A stretch of 64,000 bases of DNA from Trifolium pratense (Eukaryota; Streptophyta; Magnoliopsida; Fabales; Fabaceae), in NCBI RefSeq assembly GCF_020283565.1, contig NC_060060.1, forward strand, positions 72,897,257-72,961,256. Reading direction: 5' to 3'. This document shows, one piece after another, positions 29,562 to 40,707 of the stretch; the first letter of the stretch is position 1, and every line of letters begins with the position of its first letter. The position numbers were made by a program, and so were the translations under genes. Under the pieces are notes generated by a model, which ran no database searches, was not told where the DNA came from, and saw nothing but the letters and a program-made list of their open reading frames with translations.

Positions 29562-32500
29562 CTAGAGCCAATCAGGCATACTCCTAATACCTATGCCCCT
29601 AGTGTGACCTTCATGCTTCGGCTGAGCAAGAGGCTTTGTAAGTGGATCAGCAGCATTGTCAAGTGTTGGTACTCTGCATATTTTCACATCTCCTCTATCA
29701 ATTATTTCTCGAATAAGATGATAGCGCCTGAGTATGTGTTTGGACTTTTGGTGAGATCTAGGTTCCTTAGCTTGTGCGATTGCACCATTGTTGTCACAAA
29801 ATAATTCAATGGGATCCACAATGCTAGGGAATATGCCAAGTTCAGTAATGAACTTCTTTATCCAAACAGCTTCCTTTGCTGCATTTGATGCAGCGATGTA
29901 CTCAGCTTCGGTTGTAGAATCAGCAACTGTATCTTGCTTTGAACTCTTCCAGCTCACAACGCCACCATTTATGCAAAACACATAGCCTGATTGCGACCTA
30001 AAGTCATCCCTATCTGTTTGGAAGCTAGCATCAGTGTAACCAATTACATTTAGCTCTTCTTGGCCTCCATATATTAGGAATGAGTCTTTAGTCCTCCTTA
30101 AGTATTTAAGGATGTTCTTGACAGCCACCCAATGAGCCTCACCAGGATCAGACTGATAACGGCTTGTTGCGCTTAAGGCATATGAAACATCTGGTCGAGT
30201 ACATATCATGGCATACATGATAGATCCTATAGCCGATGCATAAGGGATCTTACTCATGCGGTCCCTTTCTTCCTTAGATGAAGGAGACTGTGTCTTTGAA
30301 AGACATAGGCCATGTTGGAATGAATCCTTTCTTGGAATCATGCATATTAAAGCGTCTTAACACTTTATCTATGTATGTACTCTGGCTTAGGCCAAGCAGT
30401 TTTTGTGATCTATCTCTATAGATTCTTATTCCTAATATATATGCTGCTTCACCCAGATCTTTCATAGAAAAGCAATTCCCTAACTAAGTTTTAATTTGTT
30501 GCAAGGTAGGGATGTCGTTTCCTATTAGTAATATGTCATCTACATATAATACTAGGAATGCGACTATGCTCCCACTAACCTTCTTGTAAACACAAGGCTC
30601 ATCTTCATTTTGAATGAATCCGTACTGTTTTACAGTTTCATCAAAACGAAAATTCCAACTTCTGGAAGCTTGCTTCAATCCGTAGATTGATCGCTGTAAT
30701 TTGCATATCTTTTTGGCTTCTCCTGGAATGCAAAAGCCTTCAGGTTGTGTCATATACACATCCTCAAGGAGACTCCCATTAAGGAAGGCAGTTTTTACAT
30801 CCATCTGCCAGATTTCATAATCATAGTATGCAGCGATAGCAAGTAAGATCCGAATGGATTTGATCATCGCAACTGGTGAAAATGTTTCATCATAGTCTAC
30901 CCCATGAATTTGTTTGAAACCTTTAGCAACCAATCGCGCTTTGTAGGTCTGTACCTTTCCATCCATGTCAGTCTTCTTCTTGAAGACCCACTTGCATCCT
31001 ATGGGTTTAATCCCATCAGGAGCTTCCACCAAGTTCCAAACTTGATTTGTGTACATGGAATCCATTTCAGATTTCATGGCTTCAAGCCACTTCTCAGATT
31101 CAGGGCCAGTAATGGCCTCTTGGTAAGTCACAGGCTCATCTTGATCCATGAGTAATACATCACCTTGTTCCGATATGAGATATCCATATCTTTCAGGTTC
31201 TTGACGTATCCTGTTGGACCTACGTGGTTCTTGTGTTATATGAGCAGGATTCTCTGTCACAACATCTTGTGCATCCCGCTCTTGTTCCTCCGTTGGTGTG
31301 TCATTACTTTGTGGATCGTGAATTTCTTCAAGATCTACTTTCCTCCCACTGATTCCTTTGGAAACAAAGTCCTTTCTATGAATACTCCTGTTCGAGCGAC
31401 AAACACTTTGCCCTCAGAAGGATTGTAGAAGTGATATCCTTTTGTCTCTTTTGGATATCCCACAAAGAAGCACTTGTCAGATTTAGGTTCAAGTTTAGTA
31501 GAAATTTGACGTTTTACATAAACTTCGCAACCCCAAATCTTTAAGTAAGACATATGTGGTTTCTTGCCACTCCACATCTCATATGGTGTCTTTTCAACCG
31601 TTTTAGAAGGAACACGGTTAAGTGTATAAGCTGCTGTTAATAGGGCGTGTCCCCAAAAGGAGTTTGGAAGATCAGCGTGACTCATCATAGACCGCACCAT
31701 GTCCAACAAGGTTCGATTTCTTCTCTCAGACACACCATTCCATTGTGGTGTTCTAGGAGGAGTGAGTTGGGATAAGATCCCACACTCTTTTAGATGGTCA
31801 TCAAACTCTAGGCTTATATACTCACCTCCTCGATCTGATCGAAGGATTTTGATTTTCTTTCCTAGTTGGTTTTGTACTTCATTTTTAAATTCTTTGAACT
31901 TTTCAAAGGATTCGGATTTATGCTTCATTAGATACACATATCCATATCTACTGTAGTCATCAGTAAATGTGATGAAGTATTGAAAACCTCCTCTAGCATG
32001 TGTGTTCAATGGTCCACATACATCAGTATGTATGAGAGCCAAGAGATCACTTGCCCTTTCACCTTTACCAGTGAATGGGGTCTTTGTCATTTTTCCCAAT
32101 AAGCAAGATCTGCATGTTTCAAAAGATTCATAATCAAATGAATCCAAGAGCCCATCTTTATGGAGCTTGGAAATGCGTTTCTCATTTATATGGCCTAAAC
32201 GACAGTGCCAAAGGTATGTAGGATTTAACTCATTAGGTTTAATCGTTTTTGTATCAATGTTATATATTGGCATTTCAAGATCAAGAATATATAATCCATT
32301 ACTCATTTGTGTTGTGGCATAAAAGATATCATTTAAATAAATGGAGCAACAATTGTTCTTTATTATAAATGAAAAGCCAAGTTTATCCAAACAAGAAACA
32401 GAAATAATATTCCTGCTAATGGCAGGTACATAAAAACAGTTCTCTAACTGTATTATTAAACCAGAAGGTAAAGTCAAATTAAAAACTCCTACAGCTAATG

Positions 32501-33530
32501 CGGCAACTCTTGCTCCATTTCCCACTCGTAGGTCGACTTCACCTTTAGCCAATCCTCTACTCCTTTGCAGCCCCTGCACATTAGTACAAATGTGAGAACC
32601 ACATCCGGTATCTAATACCCATGTAGAAGAAGTAGATAAATTAATTTCAATAACAAAGATACCTGCTGAATTGGAGCTCTCTACTCCATTCTTTTTATCT
32701 TCCAGGTATTTTGGGCAGTTCCTCTTCCAATGTCCAGTCTTTTTACAGTGGAAGCACCTACCCTCCTTTGCAACTCCCCCAGTGGGCTTCAAAGCTTTAG
32801 GGGTAGGTTTGGGTTTGGCAACTTCCTTGCCCTTCCCTTTGCCTCCCTTCCCTTTGTTGCCCTTCCCTTTGTTTCCATTGCCAATCATAAGAACATGGTT
32901 GGACTTCCCTTTTGTTTTCATGTTCTGCTCAGCTTGCCTCAACATGCCTAGCAGTTGTGGCAGAGTCTTCTCCATGTCTGACATGGTGAAGTTCAGAACA
33001 AACTGATTAAAACTCTCCGGCAACGATTGCAGGATCAGATCAGTTGCAAGCTCATTTCCAAGTGGAAATCCCAATTTTTCTAAGTTCCCCACGTACCCAA
33101 TCATCTTGAGCACATGTGGACTTACTAGAGATCCCTCAGATAGCTTGGCTGAAAACAGGGTTTTGGAAACCTCAAACCTCTCAATCCTGGCTTGCTCTTA
33201 GTAGAGCGTCTTCAAGTGTTCGATCATATCGAACGCATTCATGTCCTCATGTTGCTTCTGAAGCTCAGAGGTCATGGTAGCTAGCATGAGGCACTTTGCA
33301 TCCATGGCATCATCAAGACGCTTCTGATAAGCATCCCTTTGAGCCTTAGGAGCATTGGCCGCAGGTTCATCCTCAGGGTTAGGTTGGGGTTCCTCAATAG
33401 CATACAGCTTTTTCTCGTGCATGAGGACTATCCTCAAGTTACGATGCCAATCAAGAAAATTTGTCCCAGACAATTTCTCTTTGTCAAGAATGCTTCGCAA
33501 AATGTTGTTTGAAGTATTGGTGTTTGACAT
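29562..33530 (-). pseudogene. copia gag-pol polyprotein, nearly complete, four lesions
   Basis: It starts at the ATG at 33530 (MSNTNTSNNILRSIL, gag). The zinc knuckle is CFHCKKTGHWKRNC (about 32770-32730) and the protease has LDTGCGSH (about 32610). Integrase has the H-H zinc region, HTDVCGP, DDYSRYGY and NGVSERRNRT (to about 31700). Reverse transcriptase has [10 protein letters not shown] and an intact YVDD (about 30545). RNase H has TDASFQ and STTEAEY, and the stop is at 29562. Lesions: TAA at 33198-33200 where relatives have Gln; one-base shift at about 31335-31345; TAG at about 30484 where Trp is usual; one-base shift near 30340. The catalytic residues otherwise remain, so decay is recent. 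Confidence 0.93.
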
Positions 33531-35092
33531 GGTGATCTACAATTGTAAAAGTGAAAATATAAGTATTGAACAATTTTAATACACATTTAATTAGGCCTTT
33601 AATTAAACATGTGCTCTCACTATTTTACTCAAAACAAATGACCCTCGACATTTGATTCGGAAAATCCCGTTGGAAGATTTTCTAGTGAGAATGAGATCCA
33701 TATTTCACTTCGTTTTAAGTCAGCGTTGGGCTGATTACACAAAACTTAGTTATTTAGGTAGGAAACTCCTTTCCAATTGTATCTCATACAACTCTCATAT
33801 CCTTTCTATTGGGTGAATAACGCTTATTCTAATTCATCACATGGAATAACCCAATACTTGCTTCTAAAGTCATATAATCTTATTATATTTTCTTTAGTTA
33901 AGTTAGACCCATTAAATAGCGATCGGATAAATAAATTACCTCACCGCAACTTATCAATATTGACAATGCACTTCGCGTTGGCAAAACCTACATTTATCGA
34001 TATTGATCTTGAAGGGCGCTATTCGTTGGAAAGCGATAAAACTTAATATTAATTCCTTTGAGGGCTTTTATAATTAATTTGATCTCACCTTACCACGGCT
34101 TACATACAATGACGTCACTCCATACATAACATGCATCAACATACATAATATAATAAAATGATATGGTTATGGCCCCTAGCGTGATTGTTCCCTCAAGCCA
34201 ATGAGAGAACCTATGCTATATCTAAGAACGACCTATACTTCTCCAAGATAGATCTTCATTGTTGTCCTTCCTGTCCTATTTGATAATCTTATATTACATC
34301 ACTACAAGAAACTCGTGTTCATACGAGGGAGTGAGATGAGAAAAGAAATTACATCAAGAGAATATAAGAGAGGCACGACACGCAGGCCGTATTTAAAATC
34401 CCAAATAAAACGAAAAGAAGAACTAAGGCCATAACCATTCATCATGCAACTTTAATAACAATAAACACACAATTTATTATTATTACATTAGTCCAATTAA
34501 TAAAATACCATGATTGATCATCAATGAATCCTAATCGCACCAACACTTGATGCTTCAGATATAAACCCTAGCCTTACTCTGTTTTTATAACAACACAACC
34601 CTTGTATTGTTACAAACCCTAATACAGTAATCATTCATCAAAACGTTTCAGGATTTTGTTCACCATAGACGATTGGATATATGATGCTTCACCAGTTATC
34701 GGTTCCGAAGCTCACGCTCACAATCATCCATGCTCACGACAATCACTTAAAACTTTCAATGAACAATATGTTCTGTTTATATAACAACACAACACTTGTA
34801 TTGTTATAAACCCTAATACAACCACCATTCATCAAAACGTTTCAGGACTGCTAGTTCTAGATGAACGATCGGATATATGATGCTTCACCATAAACGGTTT
34901 CGAAGCTCACGCTCACAATCATCCAAATTAAACGCCAATCACTCAAACATTCGAATGAATGACACGATCAATGTATCACATACATCGATGCGTCGTATCA
35001 GAAATATATATCACATATATATTTTAAAACCGATTCAAAACCATATTAATAAAACAGTAATAAAACAACAAACCGATTCATGGTTTCACAAG
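33531..35092 (-). other. Untranslated leader of the copia element, with a tandem duplication
   Basis: About 1.5 kb between the primer site and gag. A segment of about 190 bp is duplicated (about 34580-34765 and 34770-34955), with shared words such as CATCAAAACGTTTCAGGA and GAAGCTCACGCTCACAATCA. No gene seen. Confidence 0.75.
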
Positions 35093-35106
35093 TGGCTCTG
35101 ATACCA
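35093..35106 (-). other. Primer binding site of the copia element
   Basis: Complement of TGGTATCAGAGCCA, one base inside the right LTR. Confidence 0.92.
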
Positions 35107-35107
35107 C

Positions 35108-36415
35108 TGAAGGAAAATCGTGTTTAAAACAGAGTGTAAAACGCAGCGGAATTTTAAATTTTTCCTTCAATGGATCCTTGCGAATGGTCATGATCAGGGT
35201 TAAACGTTATACCTTTTGGTGAACTGAAACAGCAAACTCTTTGCTTCTATTCGTTGATCACAAGCACCACACGACGGCAGCACCTCTAGCTAGTCCACAC
35301 GAACAGGTCTTCAACTTTCAGTGCTAGCTGCTACAAGATGAAGGCTTAGGAAGTGCGGTTAGGGTTTCAGAGCTTTAAGGTTTCTCTGAAAAACGAATTG
35401 TGAAAAAGCAAGCACTCACTGAACTACACAAGCTTCTTATTTATAGAATTTCTTGTGTGGTCAGTTGGGCCAAACGGTGTTTGGTCTTCTTAAGCCCAAA
35501 ACCGTTTTTCACTAATCGCACCCTCAAAATAAGTCTTACTTATTTCTTCCATATCGACTGTCCTTATGTGTGTGACCCTGTAGGTTCTTATAACGTTGGC
35601 AATAATATTATTCTTAATATTATAAACAGTGAGCGGTATCTAGCAACACATCACTGCTACCCAAGTCACAAGAATGTCACGTGATTTGACAAACCTTTCC
35701 GTGATAAAACTCATGTGTATAATTACCCTTTTACCCTTATGTCTATATTGAACACAAGGCATAGTACGTCACCCTTGTTAAGTTCAATATTTGGCCCATA
35801 GACATATCTCCTGTTATGTAGGAGGGGTAAATTCCATCTAGGTCACTCATGTCCCTTAGCATGATTCGTGGAATACCCATCAACCAACTTTATAGTCATC
35901 TTGTTACGGATAACTTTGAATGGCGACAAAGTACTACACTCCTACATCTAGGGAACATAGTGGTTTCAGGTCGAAGGGTGGAATACACCACTTATCACTA
36001 TGAGAATATCCTATGACATTTCATAACATACTATGTAGTATTCTCATGGTGGGTCAATCCGATATAAATATTACTCTTAATATTTATATCTATGTGAAGA
36101 CTTGATAACTCTTTATCTATGATCCGTGAGATGTGATCATCAGTCTACCAACATAATAGTCTCTTATGTTTTGATGTTATCCCAATTCACATTAAAGCTC
36201 GACTACGGATGTTTTAAGAATAGTGTTCTTATGTGTAATGGACTCTCACGATTAAGTCACACTTAACGTTTCATTCAATGAACTTACTATTCTAGGGACT
36301 CTATTATTATTTAACACATAAACATAATAAAGAAAAGCCTTTATTTAATAAGTAAATTATCCAATACAAGTATCATGCAATTATAAATAATTGGCCTCTA
36401 GGGCTTACACCAACA
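35108..36415 (-). repeat. 5' LTR of the copia element at 28240-36415
   Basis: 1308 bp, the same length as the 3' LTR; carries the promoter end for minus-strand transcription. Confidence 0.95.
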
Positions 36416-38788
36416 TCTTCTGCATCGTGTCTACTTAAATCTTCTTGCATCATCTCTACATAACCTTGGTAGAAAGATGAAATTTAAGTGATAGGAACAA
36501 GAAAGCTAAAGGAGAAACTGGGGGGATAATGTACCAAATAAATCTCTTTCTTTTGATAATATTTTCTGCTGATCTCTGTAACATTCAGAAGGTATATATT
36601 TGAGTAAATATTTTTGACTGCTACACATTTGATAGTTTCAGTTTAGTGCATATCAACTTTCAACAGACATGCTTAATGTTTTTTTCATATTATTCTTTTT
36701 AAAAAAATAATGCCAAATTGGTATTGAAATTACCTCATTTGGGTCAACCAAGTTAGCAATCCTTGCAAGCTCCTCAATGATCCGCTGGTTTACTCCAACC
36801 AGTGTATTATTGTCCAATATGATTTTATATCCATCTATAAAGGATTTGGTAGAAAGTTAAATAGAGAAAGTGATTTGTAATTGATATATTATACAAAAGG
36901 GTTATAGTGTTCTTCATCCTCCTAAATTACTACTCAAGACCAGAGGAGAAGTCTTTATGTTTTTCAATGATGATAAATCTCATTTATTTTTTAATGAATG
37001 CAATGAAGTGTACTAGGTGAATGTTTACTTTTGTTATTGTTGGCGAGACCAGAGGAGCATCGGGAGCAACAAGCAACAATAGGTCAGTGTTTCAGGACTA
37101 TAAAAAAGGAAGATACCACGATTCGATAAAAAATTTAAAGCATTAGGTGTTTCAGGAGGAGTTCATAAACCACTTCAGAGTTCATTAATCACTTGAGTTC
37201 AATTACTAAATATTGAAAGAGTTTAATGAGTGTGAATTAAGAGAGAGAATGGACAATTTACTTAGTTCAATTACTAGATATCAAGAATTTTACACAATCA
37301 GCTCTGCACTCTTATTTTTCCCATCATCAGTTATCAATAATTATTTGTACATAATCGAGAATGCGTTTATCCGTTTTGTTTTGCAGCGAGCTGAGAAGTC
37401 TTGATAGACAGAATGACTTGATACAATAGCCATGATCGGGAGAACGGTCCCAAATAGATAAATCAAATAATACAGTAAGAGTCGTTCTTTACTAATTCTA
37501 TTTATTAATTTCGGTCTTTGATTGCTACGTATCAATTGAATTTTGAACATGTTTTTCTGCAGTGTGGTTTGTCAAAATATTAACCTTCTTCATAGCATGG
37601 AGATGGAGCCTAGCATTTGGTGATTTCTATCTTCCTCTTGATTGTGTATACAATATGAAAAGAAAATAAAAGGTTTCTCTTTGGTAAACTGTGAATAATA
37701 AACATTAATCCCTTTTTACGTAGATGCAATCATAAATAAAAAACAAATCATAACAATAATAAGTAATATAAAACCTAATCCTAAAAGATATTTTAATTCT
37801 ATAACATAATATTAAAGATATTTTTTGATATTTTAATAGTTTGATCTTTGAAGTTTGGTATTTTTTTCTGGTTGATTATTTTGGTTTTTTTGAGTTTTCT
37901 TTTTGGGTGTTACAGGGGAGAGAGCCTTTAAATGTATGGTTTACTGTGGAACCCATGATGACAGCAAAGGTTCAAATACTTAGCTTGGGATTTTGGATAG
38001 TGTCAGAGATTACTGTGTAAATGTATCAAGAGACATCAGGAATGTAAGTATGAGTGAAGCAAGGATGAGGAAACTTAGTTTGGCACAAGAATCTGCCATT
38101 GGGTACTATCGATGTCTTTTCATTATGGTAGTATTGATGTCTTTTCTTTGTATTTTTTGAGGATCTGGGTTTCTTTATTACAAGGACCTGTTTTTGCTTT
38201 GGTGTTACAGGGGAGAAAGCTATGAATGTACTACGGGATTTGGAAGCTTTGAGCCTTTTGATTCAACAGGTTATTTCTTTCCTTGAGTGTTGTTTGTTCT
38301 GGAATAGGGTGTCATAGTATGATGTGGCAGTGCCGGTATTTATTTTTGGTTAGAATTATGAATCTAATATTAGCAGTGCATCTCTTTCTTGGATAATAAA
38401 GATACAAGTCAAATTTCTTCAATGAGTTGTTCTTTACTATTTTTTATTTTTGGGTTTTGTTCATAATTGAATTTAACTGTAAATCTACTTCTCTGCAGCG
38501 TGGCTTCCCAAAATAATGTTTTCATGAGTTTTGATTCGGTTATCTCTAGTAAATTATTTTCGTTTCGTTATTTCTTTATCGATTCTGAGAGCATATGTTT
38601 CTTGATTAGTTATTTTCTCTTTGCTTTTGCAAGAAAGTTAATCGATAAAAACAATTTTTTTGGTTCTATCTTCCTCTTGTTTGATTACCTTGGCTCCTGA
38701 TGTTGAGGTTAGATTTGGTACCTTTGCTGGAATTTTCTGTTCATATTTTAATGATCTGCAGCTACCAATTAATTGTTTGGGTTTTAAT
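36416..38788 (+). repeat. Continuation of the duplicated locus (family B modules)
   Basis: Without the copia insertion this joins 28239. It repeats modules of 27.4-28.2 kb: GTTACAGGGGAGAGAG (37909), GGTTTACTGTGGAACCCATG (37940), TTCTGCAG modules (37556, 38495), ATCGATTCTGAGAGCATATG (38578; compare 27908). No intact gene; short frames are not supported. Confidence 0.6.
36734..36834 (-). pseudogene. Single exon-like fragment of an unassigned gene
   Basis: On the minus strand, after TTATAG and before GTAATT, 101 bp translate as DGYKIILDNNTLVGVNQRII followed by EELARIANLVDPNE, with no stop. GT-AG borders and protein-like composition support a real exon. Neighbouring exons are not seen. Family not recognised. 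Confidence 0.5.
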
Positions 38789-39104
38789 CAATGTTTTAAA
38801 AACCGGACCGGAGATCGAACCGGTGAGAGCTCCGGTTCATGGTTCAACCGGTTCAATCGGTTGAACCGCTATTAAACCGTTATTGAACCGAATAATTAAA
38901 AATAAATATAATGCTGAAAAATAAAAAATAATTTTAGACTCAATAATTTGATTTTTTTTTACATAGTAAAAAAGAAAGTTAGTTCTCCAAAAAAAAAAAG
39001 TTAGTTTTATTTTATAATATATTGGGCCATTATTTTATCAAGTTGTATTGATCCAAAAGTCCAATTATAAGCTAAACCCTAGAATTAAAATATCATCTCA
39101 TTCC

Positions 39105-39692
39105 TGTTGAAAAATTTTAGAAGTTCAGTAGTACAAAACAGAAAAGGATGACTCTGATTTAAGATTTGTTGTGCCGTGAAAAAATCACGGCCTTGAAAGC
39201 AAAATTCGGCTAGACCTTGATGCAATCTATATTGCCGACTGCCCCCCAAGGTTAACACAACGAGCCTATGAACACGTGCACTCGTGGCCTTAGGCTATGG
39301 AAATCACAGAACAATTGCCCAAAATTTTAGTAGTAGAAAACAAGGAAAAATGAGTGAAAATCAAGAGATGTTTTTCTATATTTTCACAGGACTATGACAG
39401 TCCTTTTAATAGCCAAACAAGCAGAAAACGTTTTTCCAGCTTTCCTTGTCAACATCTCTTTGTTATTATTAGCTGATTATAAAAATTTGACAGTTAGAAA
39501 AATAGCTAATAAAGTGGAGGTTTTGCAATCTGGTTTATAGCTAATCAAGAGCATTAAAAGGAATAATTTGTTAAAAGGAATAACAATCAAAACTGATTGA
39601 AATCAATTAAGGAAATTTGAGGAATAAAGTAAAAGAATATTTTCTACCAATGTGGGACATCACAATGCAATTCAGTTTGCCATTGTCCAATA
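39105..39692 (-). repeat. 3' LTR of the split copia element
   Basis: 588 bp. The last bases are TA where the partner has CA. Confidence 0.93.
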
Positions 39693-40291
39693 ATCCCCCA
39701 CCAATGGTAAAACTGAAGGTAAAAGAAGCAAATTTATGGGCAAAAGAGAGAGTAACACTTAAGTATCAATATCATAATGATTGAATTGATACATAGTGAA
39801 GTAAGGCAACAATTGTATCTAGGTAGTGATTTATTCTTGAACTACCAAGTTTTCAAATGAGACCCTTACAACACATGTATTTCCCTAGTATCTGTGATTC
39901 CCGCGATATTACAAACAAGCGCTTTAAATGGCCATGCGCACACCTTGGATACTAATGAGTGCTCTAGAAAGACAGCCTAATTCTTTCATAGAAGGCGACC
40001 TACCTTCACACACACGTAGATGAATCCATCAAGTGCGTCTCAAAAGCACCACCAAAGAGGCTATGGATTCATTAAGAGCAAAAGAATGCTCATCTTTCAA
40101 AATAACAAGCGGTGAGTCCATCAAGTCCAATTCACACGGACCACCCAATAATTAGGGCTATGAACTCATTAAGAACTAAAAGTTCAACCTATCAACACTG
40201 TATTACCACATGTCATGGAGATGGGAAATGTAATACAATAGAGTAATCATATGGTTTCGTTTGACCATTGATGGGATCCACCATACTTTCC
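39693..40291 (-). other. 3' untranslated part of the split copia element
   Basis: Between the RNase H stop and the 3' LTR; no gene. It ends in the purine tract. Confidence 0.7.
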
Positions 40292-40702
40292 TCAACACAG
40301 AGGCTTAAGCCCCATCCCCCTTGACGATTCAAGTACTACTTTCTTTGTTAGACCTTTAGTGAAAGGATCTGCCAAGTTTTTCTCAGATCTAACAAATTGT
40401 AAAGAGATTACCCCATTTTTCAACAATTCTCTAACTGAACTGTGTCTAATGCGTATGTGTCTCCTTTTTCCATTATAAACACTGTTCATAGCAACTCCAA
40501 TAGCTGCTTCAGAGTCACAATGAAGAGAAACTGGTATAGACCGTTTTCCCCACAATGGCACATATGCCAACAAGTTTCTCAACCATTCAGCTTCTTGACC
40601 TGCTAAATCAAGAGCAATAAATTCTGATTCCATAGTGGAACGTGCTATACAAGTTTGCTTGGAAGACTTCCATGATATCGCACCTCCACCTAAAGTAAAA
40701 AC
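40292..40702 (-). pseudogene. copia RNase H, C-terminal half
   Basis: [40 protein letters not shown] and RHSSVRELL, then ADPFTKGL near the end; stop at 40292. It continues the frame broken at about 51375 by the LARD insertion. Confidence 0.9.
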
Positions 40703-40707
40703 ATATC

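Larger units (their letters stand above)
28240..36415 (-). mobile_element. Ty1/copia retrotransposon, complete but defective
   Basis: Two 1308-bp LTRs (28240-29547 and 35108-36415), perfect TSD TCTTC (28235-28239 and 36416-36420), complement of an iMet primer site (35093-35106) and a purine tract (complement of ATCTCCCACT, 29548-29557) define an 8176-bp minus-strand element. About eight LTR differences were counted by eye (0.6%). The single gag-pol frame (33530 down to 29562) is broken by two nonsense codons and two frameshifts. Confidence 0.95.

Noticed and set aside
34300..34316. CACTACAAGAAAC as a second CACTA end
   Set aside because: It lies inside the leader of the copia element, in no partnership with 25763; a chance match.
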